Below are positions 43,086-52,414 of a DNA stretch of 64,000 nt, piece by piece (the first letter of the stretch is position 1; every line of letters begins with the position of its first letter). Source of the DNA: CAVQBJ01 sp963724405 (GTDB taxonomy: Bacteria > Actinomycetota > Thermoleophilia > Solirubrobacterales > Solirubrobacteraceae); NCBI GenBank assembly GCA_963724405.1, contig CAVRUQ010000003.1, positions 1,178,001 to 1,242,000 of the forward strand. Reading direction: 5' to 3'. The notes below the pieces were generated by a model that saw only the letters and a program-made list of their open reading frames with translations, was not told the origin of the DNA and did not search any database. The position numbers and the translations under genes were made by a program.

Positions 43086-43490
43086 CTACGCCGCGGCGGG
43101 CAGGGCGACGACCGCGTCGATCTCGACCTGCGCTCCGCGCGGCAGCGCGGCGACGCCGATCGCCACGCGGGCGGGCGGCGCACCGCCGTCGGCGAAGAAC
43201 GTGGCGTAGGTCTCGTTGACCTCGGCGAACGCGCCGAGGTCGGTCATATAGACGGTCAGGCGCACCGCGTCGCCGAGTCTCGCGCCCGCGGCCTCGCACA
43301 CCGCCGCCAGGTTGGCCAGACAGCGGTGCGCCTGCTCGGCGGGCGTGTCGCCGACGATCTCGCCGCTGACGGGATCGAGCGGTATCTGCCCCGAGCAGAA
43401 GAGCAGTCCCTGCGTGCGCACGGCGTGGCTGTAGGGGCCGATGGCGGCCGGGGCCCCCGGCGCCTCGATCGCTTCGCGCTGCACTGACAT
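43086..43490 (-). CDS. RidA/YjgF-family imine deaminase
   Basis: 134 aa. The family signatures GPYSHAVRTQGLLFCSGQIPLDP, ANLAAVCEAAGARL and PPARVAIGVAALPRGAQVEIDAVVAL are present, including the Arg and Glu of the active site. It hydrolyses reactive enamine/imine intermediates from PLP enzymes. The ATG at 43490 has a GAGGAGG Shine-Dalgarno 4-5 nt upstream, so the longer N-terminal form is rejected. It converges on the acyl-CoA synthetase gene. Confidence 0.92.
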   Translation of the reverse strand: MSVQREAIEAPGAPAAIGPYSHAVRTQGLLFCSGQIPLDPVSGEIVGDTPAEQAHRCLANLAAVCEAAGARLGDAVRLTVYMTDLGAFAEVNETYATFFADGGAPPARVAIGVAALPRGAQVEIDAVVALPAAA

Positions 43491-43698
43491 GGGGCCTCCT
43501 CGACGGGTGTGGGCGCGTTGACGATAACGCGGCGCAGAGCATCCGGCCGGCGCGCCGCGCCCCGGGATCACGACCCCGTACGACTCGGCCCGGCGATCGG
43601 CGGCGACCGCCCGGTCCTCCGGCGAGTCCGCCCATCCGCGGGCGGCCGCCTCGTGGCCGCCTGGTCGAGCGATCCCGCGGCGGACGCTATCGGTGCGC

Positions 43699-43704
43699 TA
43701 CTGT
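43699..43704 (+). promoter_or_regulatory. -10 box TACTGT, probable leaderless promoter
   Basis: TACTGT lies 7 nt before the GTG at 43712. Confidence 0.5.
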
Positions 43705-43711
43705 CAGGCCC

Positions 43712-45688
43712 GTGAGAAGGGGCGCGCTGACCACGTCCTGGGCGGCGTCGCTGCTTGCGCTCGCGCTCGCCCTGACGCTCGCGGCGCCGGCCTCCGCCAG
43801 TGCGGCCCTGCCGTTCAACCCGTGCCCGGATGCGCCCAATCTCGGCTGCGCGCGGCTCGCGGTCCCGCTCGACCCGGCGAACCCGTCGGGCCCGCAGATC
43901 ACGCTCGCCGTTCGTCGCCTGCTCGCCGGGGCGACCCCGAGCCAGGACGCACTCGTCGGACTGGCGGGCGGCCCGGGACAGGCCGCGATCCCGCTCACCT
44001 CATCCTTCGCGCTGGAGATGGCGCCGGCGCTGCAGACGCGGGATCTGATCTCCTTCGACCAGCGGGGGACCGGTGCGTCGAGCCCGCTCCAGTGCCCGGC
44101 CCTGCAGCTCAATGCGCCGCCCGCCCCGGACGCGGAGCTGTGCGCCAAGGAGATCGGTCCCTCCCGTGGCGACTACACGACGGCCGACTCGGTGGCCGAC
44201 ATCGAGGCGATCCGCGTCGCCGGCGGCTACCAGAAGCTCGTCCTGTTCGGCACCTCCTACGGCACGAAGGTGGCGCTCGAGTACGCCGAGCGCTACCCGC
44301 AGAACGTCGAGGCGCTCGTGCTCGACTCGACCGTCCTCCCGAACGGCCCCGATCCGCTGCAGCGATCGACGTTCGCCGAGATTCCGGCGGCGCTGGCCGA
44401 CCTGTGCACGGCCGGCGCGTGCGCTGCGATCACCGCGAACCCGCTCGGCGAGATCGCGCATCTCGTCACGGAGATCGATCGCAACCCGCTCCGCGGCTAC
44501 ATCTTCGACGGTCAGGGCCGGCGCCAGCCCGATGCGATCAACGGTCCCGGCCTGCTCGATCTGCTGATCGCCGGCGATCTCAATCCGGCGCTGCGGGCCG
44601 AGCTGCCGGCCGCGGTGCACGCGGCGCTGCGCGGCGACCCCGCGGCGCTGCTGCGTCTGTCCGCCCTCGGCCAGGGCTACCTGCCCGACGGCGCCCGGCC
44701 ACGAGCCTCCGCCGCCCGCGCGCCGCTGGCGGCGAACAGCGACCCCGCCTTCGACAACGCGCTGTACCTCGCCACCTCCTGCGAGGAGGGCATGTTCCCG
44801 TGGTCGCCTCGGACCGCGCCCGCGGCGGCACGGTTCGCGCAGGCCAAGGCGGCGCTGCAGGCCGTGCCGGCGTCGGCGTTGTATCCGTTCGACCGCGTGA
44901 GCGACTACGAGACCGGCAACATCCCCACCTGCCTGGACTGGCCGATCGCCTCGCAGCCGCCGCCCGCCGACGCCCCGCTGCCCGATGTCCCGACGCTCAT
45001 CCTCTCCGGCGAGGACGACATGCGCACCCCGACCGCCGACGCGCGACTGGTCGCCGCCCGGATCCCCGACGCCCAGCTGCTGGTCGTTCCGCACACGGGC
45101 CACTCGGTGCTCGGCAGCGACCTGACCACCTGCTCGCTCGACGCCGTCAACGCCTTCTTCGCCGGGCACGCGGTGACACCATGCGCGAAGGCCCCGAACC
45201 TCTTCAGCCCGACGCCCGTCCCGCCGGTGCGACTCGCCGACGTGCCCGCGACGCCGGGCCTCGCCGACCAGGCCGGTCGCACGGTCACCGCCGTGCAGGA
45301 CACCCTCACCGACCTGCGCCGCGAGATCATCGGCGCGATTCTGAACGCCGAGGCCGCGCTGCCGGCCGGCGCGCGGTTCGGCGGCCTGCGCGGCGGACAC
45401 GCGGCGCTGACCCAGAACGCGGTCGTGCTCCACTCGTTCGCCTACGTCCCGGGCGTGACACTCACGGGCAGCGTGCCGGTCGAGTTGCTCACACGCGGCT
45501 CGGGCTCGTCGGCGCGCATCGTCGTCGGCGGCAGCAGCGCGGCTCGCGGGGTCGTGACGCTGCAGTCCGGTCGGCGGGCCCACGGCACGCTCGGCGGGCA
45601 TCGCTTCAGCGTGACGATCGCCGCCGGCGCCCGCGCGGGCGGCGACTGGCCGCTGCCGTCGCTGAGCGGGCGCGCGATCATTCCGTGA
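43712..45688 (+). CDS. Exported TAP-like alpha/beta-hydrolase with C-terminal beta domain
   Basis: 658 aa. A signal peptide (AASLLALALALTLAAPASASA) is followed by an alpha/beta hydrolase: oxyanion LAGGPGQAA, ISFDQRGTGASSPLQC, nucleophile LFGTSYGTKVALEYA, the Asp in LILSGEDDMRTP and the His in PHTGHSVLG. This order and the Cys pattern match tripeptidyl-aminopeptidase/proline-iminopeptidase-type exported hydrolases. About 160 extra C-terminal residues (VVLHSFAYVPGVTLTGSVPVELL...) form a beta-rich domain not usual for TAP enzymes. It probably releases N-terminal residues from peptides outside the cell. Confidence 0.85.
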   Translation: MRRGALTTSWAASLLALALALTLAAPASASAALPFNPCPDAPNLGCARLAVPLDPANPSGPQITLAVRRLLAGATPSQDALVGLAGGPGQAAIPLTSSFALEMAPALQTRDLISFDQRGTGASSPLQCPALQLNAPPAPDAELCAKEIGPSRGDYTTADSVADIEAIRVAGGYQKLVLFGTSYGTKVALEYAERYPQNVEALVLDSTVLPNGPDPLQRSTFAEIPAALADLCTAGACAAITANPLGEIAHLVTEIDRNPLRGYIFDGQGRRQPDAINGPGLLDLLIAGDLNPALRAELPAAVHAALRGDPAALLRLSALGQGYLPDGARPRASAARAPLAANSDPAFDNALYLATSCEEGMFPWSPRTAPAAARFAQAKAALQAVPASALYPFDRVSDYETGNIPTCLDWPIASQPPPADAPLPDVPTLILSGEDDMRTPTADARLVAARIPDAQLLVVPHTGHSVLGSDLTTCSLDAVNAFFAGHAVTPCAKAPNLFSPTPVPPVRLADVPATPGLADQAGRTVTAVQDTLTDLRREIIGAILNAEAALPAGARFGGLRGGHAALTQNAVVLHSFAYVPGVTLTGSVPVELLTRGSGSSARIVVGGSSAARGVVTLQSGRRAHGTLGGHRFSVTIAAGARAGGDWPLPSLSGRAIIP

Positions 45689-45740
45689 GCAGCGAGCGGC
45701 GCGCAGTGCGCAGTGAGGCGTGGCCGCGTCGGTGACCGCG

Positions 45741-45746
45741 TAAGCT
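45741..45746 (+). promoter_or_regulatory. -10 box TAAGCT, probable leaderless promoter
   Basis: TAAGCT lies 9 nt before the GTG at 45756. Confidence 0.45.
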
Positions 45747-45755
45747 GGCTCGGTC

Positions 45756-47837
45756 GTGCCCAACGCGCTCGCGTCCGAGACGTCGCCGTATCTGCGCCAG
45801 CACCGCGACAACCCGGTGGACTGGCAGCCATGGGGCGACGCGGCCTTCGCCCGGGCGCGCGCGCAGGACCGCCCGGTTCTCGTCTCGATCGGCTACTCGG
45901 CCTGCCACTGGTGCCACGTGATGGAGCACGAGTCCTTCGAGGACGAGGGCACCGCGGCGCTCATGAACGAACGCTTCGTGTGCGTGAAGGTGGACCGCGA
46001 GGAGCGCCCCGACGTCGACGCGATCTACATGGACGCGGTCCAGTCGATGACCGGGCACGGCGGCTGGCCGCTGAACGTGTTCCTGACCCCCGAGCAGGCG
46101 CCGTTCTACGGGGGCACGTACTTCCCGCCGCGGCCGCGGCCGGGGTTGCCGGCCTGGACGCAGGTGCTCGAAGCGGTCGCCGAGGCCTGGGCGACGCGGC
46201 GCGAGGAGATCGTCGCCGCGTCGGCCGGGATCGGCGAGCGCCTGTCGGGCGCCGCGGTCCTGGCCGTGCCCGAGGGGCGCATCGACCCCGAGGAGCTCGA
46301 CCGGGCCGTCGAACGCCTCGCCTCCGGATACGACGGGCGATTCGGCGGCTTCGGGGACGCGCCGAAGTTCCCGCCGAGCGCCGTGCTCGAGTTCCTGCTC
46401 CGCCGCGCGGCGGCCGACGACCACGAGCCCGGCGACCCGAGCGCCCGGATGGCGCTGGACACCCTGCGGGCGATGGCCGCGGGCGGGATCCACGACCAGG
46501 TCGGCGGCGGCTTCTCCCGCTACGCCGTCGACGCGGCGTGGACGGTCCCCCACTTCGAGAAGATGCTCTACGACAACGCCCTGCTGGCCCGGGCCTACCT
46601 CCACGGTTGGCAGGTGAGCGGTGGCGCCCCGCTGCTCGACGTCGCACTCGACACGCTCGGATGGGCGCTGCGCGAGATGCAGGGCCCGGAGGGCGGCTTC
46701 TACGCCGCGCTGGACGCCGACTCGGAGGGGGTCGAGGGACGCTTCTACGTCTGGAGCGTCGCCGAGCTCCGGGACGTGCTCGGTGACGATGCCGACGCGG
46801 CGATCGCCTACTTCGGAGCGAGCGAGCAAGGCAACTTCGAGGGCGTCAACGTGCTGCAGGCCCACGGTCCGCATCCCGGCGAGCCGGCGCTCGCGCGCAT
46901 TCGCGAACGCCTGCTCGCGGCGCGCGAGCGGCGGGTGCGCCCCGGACTCGACGACAAGCGCCTGACCGCGTGGAACGCGCTCATGATCGGCGCGCTCGCC
47001 GAGACCGGAGCGGTGCTCGCCGCCGTTCGGCCTCGCGGCGTGCCCACCGAGCGCGCCGGCGAGCTGCTGGGCGCGGCGCGGCGCTGCGCCGAGTTCGTGC
47101 TGACGGAGCTGCGCGGCGACGACGGCCGCCTGCTGCGCACCTACAGCGACGGACAGGCGAAGCTTCCGGCGTACCTCGAGGACCACGCGTTCCTGCTCGA
47201 GGCGCTCGTCACGCTGTACGAGTCGACCTTCGAGGAGCGCTGGTTCCGCGCGGCGGTCGAGACCGCCGAGGCGATCATCGACCGCTTCGCGGACCCGGCC
47301 CACGGCGGCTTCTTCTCGACGGCGGACGATCACGAGACGCTCATCACGCGGCGCAAGGACCTCGAGGACTCGCCCATTCCGGCCGGAGGATCGAGCGCCG
47401 CCTTCGGCCTGCTGCGCCTCGCCGCCCTCACGGGCGAGCAGCGCTACGAGCTCGCGGCGCTCGACGCGCTGCGCCTCGCGCACGAGATCGCGGCCCGTCA
47501 CCCGCTCGCCTTCGGCCACCTGCTCGCCGCGATCGACTTCCATCTCACGCCGGTCCGGGAGGTCGCCCTCGTCGGCGACTCGCTCGAGCCGCTCGAGACG
47601 GTCGTGCGAGCGCGGTTGCGCCCCCACCTCGTGCTCGCCGCGCGTCGCGGAGACGGCGACCCGTCGGTCGTCCCGCTGCTGCGCGACCGGCCGCCGATCG
47701 GCGGACGCGCCACCGCCTACGTGTGCGAGCGCTTCGCCTGCCGCGCGCCGGTGACCGATCCCAAGGCGCTCGCCGACCTGCTCGAGCCGTCCTCGTCCGG
47801 GACCGACGGGGACGCTGTGCTTCAATCGCCTGCATGA
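45756..47837 (+). CDS. DUF255 (YyaL/SSP411-like) thioredoxin-domain protein
   Basis: 693 aa, the normal family length. The N-terminal DUF255/thioredoxin-like domain has SETSPYLRQHRDNPVDWQPW and the Cys motif SACHWCHVMEHESFEDE, then VDREERPDVDAIYMDAVQ and GGWPLNVFLTP. The remaining ~500 residues are an alpha/alpha-barrel resembling epimerase/glycosidase folds (GIHDQVGGGFSRYAVDAAWTVPHFEKMLYDNALL, LTAWNALMIGALAETG). The function is not established for the family. The last codons overlap the next gene (ATGA). Confidence 0.92.
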   Translation: MPNALASETSPYLRQHRDNPVDWQPWGDAAFARARAQDRPVLVSIGYSACHWCHVMEHESFEDEGTAALMNERFVCVKVDREERPDVDAIYMDAVQSMTGHGGWPLNVFLTPEQAPFYGGTYFPPRPRPGLPAWTQVLEAVAEAWATRREEIVAASAGIGERLSGAAVLAVPEGRIDPEELDRAVERLASGYDGRFGGFGDAPKFPPSAVLEFLLRRAAADDHEPGDPSARMALDTLRAMAAGGIHDQVGGGFSRYAVDAAWTVPHFEKMLYDNALLARAYLHGWQVSGGAPLLDVALDTLGWALREMQGPEGGFYAALDADSEGVEGRFYVWSVAELRDVLGDDADAAIAYFGASEQGNFEGVNVLQAHGPHPGEPALARIRERLLAARERRVRPGLDDKRLTAWNALMIGALAETGAVLAAVRPRGVPTERAGELLGAARRCAEFVLTELRGDDGRLLRTYSDGQAKLPAYLEDHAFLLEALVTLYESTFEERWFRAAVETAEAIIDRFADPAHGGFFSTADDHETLITRRKDLEDSPIPAGGSSAAFGLLRLAALTGEQRYELAALDALRLAHEIAARHPLAFGHLLAAIDFHLTPVREVALVGDSLEPLETVVRARLRPHLVLAARRGDGDPSVVPLLRDRPPIGGRATAYVCERFACRAPVTDPKALADLLEPSSSGTDGDAVLQSPA

Positions 47838-49216
47838 GAGCGCGCTCGGCAACGGCGGTGGCCGCGATCGCCGCGGCGGTCGCGGTCCTCCTTGTGCGGG
47901 CGGGCGATGCGCTCGCGCTCGCGGGGAGCGGCAGCTCGGGCTTCGGCGGCGGTGGCGGCGGGTTCGGTGGTGGCGGCGGATTCGGCGGCGGCGGTCTCGG
48001 CGCTCGCGGGTTCGGCGCGGGCGTCGGCATCGGCCTCGGACGACACGCGGCCGGCCTGGCCGCGGGTCTCATCGTCGTGCTCATCCTGCTCGGGCTTGCC
48101 GTCGCGGCCACGGTCCTGTTCGGGGCCTGGCGCTACAACCGCCTGCGCCGCGCTCGCGTCGAGCGGGTGCGGCTCGCCGCGCTCGAGGCGGCCGAGAACG
48201 ACCCGGCCTTCGCCCCCGATGTGGTCGATCGCGAGACGCGTGCCCTTTTCGCAAGCATCGAGCAGGCCTGGTCGGCCGGTGACCGCAAGCGCCTGGCCGA
48301 GCTGGTCGGGCCCGACCTGATGGTCGAATGGGCCCGGCGCCTGGATGACTTCGCCCAGCGCGGCTGGCACAACGAGGTCGAGATCATGGGCGAGCCACAG
48401 CTCGAGTACGTCGGTCTCGTCAACCGCGGGGACGATCGCGACGACCACGTCATCGTGCGCGTGACCGCTCGCATGAGCGACATCGTGCGCGACTCGTACG
48501 GCAACGAGCTGATGCGCAACGGCGCGATGTCCTCGCTCACGACGATGTGCGAGTACTGGACCCTCGGCAAGCGCGACGGTCACTGGCGACTCGTCTCGAT
48601 CGAGCAGCGCGCCGAGGGCGACCACGAGCTCGCCGAGGAGATCGTGGCGACGCCGTGGTCCGATGTCGATCGCCTACGCGACACGTCGCTCGTCGAGCAG
48701 GCCGTCGCCGAGCGCACGCCGGACGGCACCGACATCGGTGAGCTCGCACCGGCCGAGCTGAGCGCCGAGGCGCGCGCCACGGCGCTCGACCTGTCGCTCG
48801 TCGACGGCCGCTTCGCGCCCGACGTGCTGATCGCTGAGGTGCGCCGCGCGGTGCAGGCGTGGACCGATGCCGTCGACGGCAGCGACGCGGACCTGCGCCA
48901 GCTGGCGAGCGGAGCGGCGACGCGCCACCTACTGCACCCGGGCGACGAGACCGAGCGCACGCGGCTCGTCCTGCGCGGCCCACGCGTGCACTCGGTGCGG
49001 ATCGTGGCCGTCGATGCGCACGCACAGCCGCCGCGCATGACCGTCGAGATCGAGGTCAGCGCCCGCCGCTACATCGAGGATCGCGACACCGCGGCCGTGC
49101 TGTCGGGCGACCAGGGGCGCGAGAGCACCTTCCGCGAGCGCTGGGCGCTCGCTCTCGACGGCGACGACGAGCATCCGTGGCGGATCGTCGACGCCGCCGC
49201 TCGGGCCCCGGCCTGA
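47834..49216 (+). CDS. Tim44-like domain membrane protein
   Basis: 460 aa. A signal-like helix is followed by a Gly/Phe-rich stretch (GFGGGGGGFGGGGGFGGGG) and a membrane helix (AAGLIVVLILLGLAVAATVLF). Two copies of a Tim44-like, NTF2-fold domain follow: ~100-260 (FASIEQAWSAGDRKRLAELVGPDL...ITARMSDI-like strands, EYWTLGKRDGHWRLVSIE) and ~300-455 (AVQAWTDAVDGSDADLRQLA...FRERWALALDGDDEHPWRIVDA). The role in bacteria is unclear, perhaps a membrane scaffold. The ATG overlaps the preceding stop. Confidence 0.78.
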   Translation: MRARSATAVAAIAAAVAVLLVRAGDALALAGSGSSGFGGGGGGFGGGGGFGGGGLGARGFGAGVGIGLGRHAAGLAAGLIVVLILLGLAVAATVLFGAWRYNRLRRARVERVRLAALEAAENDPAFAPDVVDRETRALFASIEQAWSAGDRKRLAELVGPDLMVEWARRLDDFAQRGWHNEVEIMGEPQLEYVGLVNRGDDRDDHVIVRVTARMSDIVRDSYGNELMRNGAMSSLTTMCEYWTLGKRDGHWRLVSIEQRAEGDHELAEEIVATPWSDVDRLRDTSLVEQAVAERTPDGTDIGELAPAELSAEARATALDLSLVDGRFAPDVLIAEVRRAVQAWTDAVDGSDADLRQLASGAATRHLLHPGDETERTRLVLRGPRVHSVRIVAVDAHAQPPRMTVEIEVSARRYIEDRDTAAVLSGDQGRESTFRERWALALDGDDEHPWRIVDAAARAPA

Positions 49217-49315
49217 CCCGACGTCCGCCGGCGACGCCGCCCGGCGTCGGTTCGCGCGTCTGTGGGCCCGGAGTGCGGGCCGAGGGTGGTCGGGGCGCGC
49301 CGCGCCGACGGCGCC

Positions 49316-50653
49316 TCAGAGGATCGACAGGTAGCGGTCGAGCTCCCACTGGGTGACCTGCACCCGGTAGTCGTCCCACTCCTGGCGCTTGATCTCGACG
49401 TAGCGGTTGAACATGTGCTCGCCGAGCGTGCGCAGGGCGAGCTCGGACTCGGCCGTGATCTCGATCGCCTCGCCGAGCGTCTCGGGGAGCTGCTCGACGC
49501 CGAGCCGGCGGCGCTCGTCCGGGGACAGGTGGTAGAGGTTCTTCTCCATCGGCTCGGGCAGCTCGTAGCCCCGCTCGATGCCCTCCAGGCCCGCCTGCAG
49601 CAGGGCGGCGAAGGTGAGGTACGGGTTGCAGGCCGGATCCGGGCAGCGCAGCTCCATGCGCGTCGCCTTCTCCTTGCCGGGGTGGTACAGGGGGACGCGG
49701 ACGAGCGCCGAGCGGTTGCGCCGCGACCAGGCCACGTACACGGGCGCCTCGAACCCGGGCACGAGGCGCTTATAGCTGTTCACCCACTGGGCGAAGATCG
49801 AGCAGATCTCGCGTGCGTGCTTGAGCTGGCCGGCGATGAACGCCTTGCCGACGTCGGACAGGAAGTACTGGTCGCTCTCGTCGTAGAACGCGTTGCGCTC
49901 GCCGCTGAACAACGACTGGTGGGTGTGCATGCCGGAGCCGTTCTCGCCGAACAGCGGCTTGGGCATGAAGGTCGCGTGCCAGCCGTACTTCATCGCGTAC
50001 TCCTTGACCGTGATGCGGTACGTCATGCAGTCGTCGGCCATCTTCATCGCGTCGGCGTAGCGCATGTCGATCTCGTGCTGGGAGGGCCCGACCTCGTGGT
50101 GGGTGTACTCGACGTGGATGCCGAGCTGCTCGAGCGCAAGCACCGTCTCGCGGCGCACGTCCGAGCCGGCGTCGAGCGTCGTGAGGTCGAAGTAGCCGCC
50201 CTCGTCGAGCACCTCGGTCCCCTTGTTGTCGCGGAACAGGAAGTACTCGAGCTCGGGACCGACGTTGAAGGTGTCGAAGCCCATCGAGTGCGCGCGCTGC
50301 AGCGCCCGGCGCAGCACGTGGCGGGGATCGCCCTCGTAGGGGGTCCGCTCGGGCGTCAGGATGTCGCAGAACATGCGCCCGACGCCCTGCTCCTCCGGGC
50401 GCCAGGGGAGCACCGCGAACGTCGCCGGATCGGGCTGGGCGACCATGTCCGATTCCTCGATCGCGTTGAAGCCGGTGATCGAGGACCCGTCGAAGCCCAT
50501 GCCGCCCTCGAACGCGTCGTCGAGCTCGTCGACGTTGATCGAGAACGACTTCAGCTGCCCGAGGATGTCGGTGAACCAGAAGCGGATGAAGCGGATCTCA
50601 CGCTCCAGGACGATCGCCTTGACGTCCTCGATGGACTGGGGCATATCGGCCAC
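49316..50653 (-). CDS. glnA: Type I glutamine synthetase
   Basis: 445 aa. GSI signatures: GFDGSSITGF, the metal-site GPELEYFLF, HEVGPSQHEIDMRY, FGENGSGMHTHQSLF, the ATP-site KRLVPGFEAPVYVAWSRRNRSALVRVP and PACNPYLTFAALLQAGLEGI. The length and the absence of the ~25-residue insertion fit the GSI-alpha class. The region KNLYHLSPDERRRLG carries a Tyr near the adenylylation site of GSI-beta, but not the usual NLYDLPPEE context. The GTG start has GAGGAGG 9 nt upstream. The enzyme condenses glutamate and ammonia. Confidence 0.96.
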   Translation of the reverse strand: MADMPQSIEDVKAIVLEREIRFIRFWFTDILGQLKSFSINVDELDDAFEGGMGFDGSSITGFNAIEESDMVAQPDPATFAVLPWRPEEQGVGRMFCDILTPERTPYEGDPRHVLRRALQRAHSMGFDTFNVGPELEYFLFRDNKGTEVLDEGGYFDLTTLDAGSDVRRETVLALEQLGIHVEYTHHEVGPSQHEIDMRYADAMKMADDCMTYRITVKEYAMKYGWHATFMPKPLFGENGSGMHTHQSLFSGERNAFYDESDQYFLSDVGKAFIAGQLKHAREICSIFAQWVNSYKRLVPGFEAPVYVAWSRRNRSALVRVPLYHPGKEKATRMELRCPDPACNPYLTFAALLQAGLEGIERGYELPEPMEKNLYHLSPDERRRLGVEQLPETLGEAIEITAESELALRTLGEHMFNRYVEIKRQEWDDYRVQVTQWELDRYLSIL

Positions 50654-50980
50654 TGAACAGCACCTCCTCGGCGGTCGGTCACCCCGCGGCGGACACCCCC
50701 CGTCGGCGGAGGGCTACTGCGGGCTCGGCGGCCACCCTAGTTGATCGTGGGCCGCCGGGGTCGGTGGGCGACGCGAGATCCGACGGCGGGTCGAGGGGTG
50801 CTGGACCGTCGGGCCAGCACCTCGAAAACGGTCCGCCGGCCTGGCGGGTTCACCGAACCGAAAGCGAGGACCACTACGCGGGCCGTGGGCCCGAGCGCCC
50901 AGGAGACTCTCAGGTGACGCGCAGACTCGCCCCATTCCGAACGGCGACGCTGGTGTTCCGCCTCCCCGAAAGCAGGAGCC
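50654..50980. other. 327-bp divergent intergenic region with one strong hairpin
   Basis: The region lies between glnA (minus) and the lipoprotein gene (plus). A stem at 50793-50823 pairs GAGG(GG)TGCTGG with CCAGCACCTC around ACCGTCGGG. A CTCTCAGGT run near 50914 recalls glycine riboswitches, but the rest of that consensus is missing. No protein-coding gene is convincing here. Confidence 0.4.
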
Positions 50981-52375
50981 ATGACCGACCACAGCACGCT
51001 TCCCCCCCGAACCGCAATCGCGTCGGTCGCCGCCGCCGCCTCGCTGTTGCTCGGCGCGTGCGGCTCGAGTGCATCCAGCGCGACCGCGACGGCGTCCGTG
51101 AGCAGCGCAACCGCGACAGCCGCCGCCGCTCCGCCCAGCCCACCCTCCGGCAACGGCGGCGGCGCGCCGGGCGGATCCTCGACGCCGACCTACACCCCGA
51201 CGGGCGAGTACACGCTCAGCGGCGGCCACGCCACGAAGTCCGGCGCGACGATCGTCGCGAGCGGCGGCGACCGGTCGGGCGTGCTCGTGACGAACGGCGG
51301 GGTGTTGACGCTCCTGAACCCGACGGTCAAGACGACCGGCGACTCGCGGTCGAACGACGAGAGCAGCTTCTACGGCCTCGACTCCGGGGTGCTGGCCAAC
51401 GCCCGGGGCAAGGTCATCATCCGCGGCGGCTCGGTCGTCACCTCGGGCTCGGGCGCCAACGGCGTGTTCGCGTACGGCAGCGGCGCCTCGGCCACGGTCT
51501 CCAACGCGTCGATCACCGCCACCGGCAACGGTAGCCACGGCGCGATGACCGCCGGCGGCGGCTCGGTCGCGCTTGCGAACGTCCACATCCACACGAGCGG
51601 GCAGAGCGCCGCCGCGATCGCCACCGACCGCGGCGGCGGAACGATCGTCACCGCCGGCGGAACCTGGATCACGAACGGGTTCAAGTCGCCCGGGATCTAC
51701 TCGACCGGCCTCATCAAGGTGACCGGCGCGACCATCGCCGCGACGGGCGCCGAGGCCGCGGTCATCGAGGGAGCGAACTCGATCAGCGTGACGAACTCGT
51801 CGCTGAAGGCCGCCATCGAGCACGGCGTGATGCTCTACCAGAGCATGTCCGGTGACGCGAACGCCGGCACCGGCACGTACACGATGACCGGCGGCTCGCT
51901 GACCGCCGCGGCCGGGCCCGCCTTCTACGTCACGAACGAGACCGCCGTGATCACGGTGAAGGGCTCGGCGAGGGTCAGCGCGACCTCCGGCGTCCTGCTG
52001 CGCGCCGACGCCGCCGGCACCGGCTCGGGCAACGCCAAGCCCGGCAAGGTCACGTTCAACGCCGACGGCGAGAACCTGGCCGGCGCGATCTTCGCCGACA
52101 CCAGGAGCTCGATCGCGGCGTCGCTCACCGGCTCCTCGACGCTCACCTCGACGATCACCAACGCGTCGCTGACGCTCGGCTCCGGCTCGCGCTGGATCGT
52201 GGCCGGCGACTCCACGCTGCAGCGCCTGACCGGCGCCGCGATCTCCGGCACCTCGATCACGAACATCACCGGCGACGGTCACACGGTCACCTACAGCGCG
52301 TCGCTGGCCCCCAACAGCTCGCTCGGCGGCAAGACGTACACGCTCGCCGGCGGTGGAACGCTCAAGCCGGCGTAG
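50981..52375 (+). CDS. Lipoprotein with right-handed beta-helix-like repeats
   Basis: 464 aa. A signal peptide ends in a lipobox (LLLGACGSS), so Cys ~27 should be lipidated. After a Ser/Ala/Thr and Gly-rich linker the protein is built of short beta repeats (SGVLVTNGGVLTLLNPTV, NGVFAYGSGASATVSNASIT, GAMTAGGGSVALANVHIH, PGIYSTGLIKVTGATIAATG) typical of pectate-lyase-like or autotransporter-like parallel beta-helices. It is probably an exterior adhesin or polysaccharide-binding protein. No catalytic residues are recognised. The ATG has GCAGGAG upstream. Confidence 0.72.
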   Translation: MTDHSTLPPRTAIASVAAAASLLLGACGSSASSATATASVSSATATAAAAPPSPPSGNGGGAPGGSSTPTYTPTGEYTLSGGHATKSGATIVASGGDRSGVLVTNGGVLTLLNPTVKTTGDSRSNDESSFYGLDSGVLANARGKVIIRGGSVVTSGSGANGVFAYGSGASATVSNASITATGNGSHGAMTAGGGSVALANVHIHTSGQSAAAIATDRGGGTIVTAGGTWITNGFKSPGIYSTGLIKVTGATIAATGAEAAVIEGANSISVTNSSLKAAIEHGVMLYQSMSGDANAGTGTYTMTGGSLTAAAGPAFYVTNETAVITVKGSARVSATSGVLLRADAAGTGSGNAKPGKVTFNADGENLAGAIFADTRSSIAASLTGSSTLTSTITNASLTLGSGSRWIVAGDSTLQRLTGAAISGTSITNITGDGHTVTYSASLAPNSSLGGKTYTLAGGGTLKPA

Positions 52376-52414
52376 GCCGCGGGCGATGCGATCGCCCGCG
52401 GCGCCGGGTGGCGC

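Noticed and set aside
46970..47833. N-terminal extension of the Tim44-like gene into the DUF255 gene
   Set aside because: The frame is open but lies inside a well-supported gene; the signal peptide begins at ATG 47834.
50890..50950. Glycine-riboswitch-like CTCTCAGGT before the beta-helix lipoprotein
   Set aside because: The conserved core (GCCGAAGG-type loop and GGAGAG arm) is not found in the right order; only a short match.
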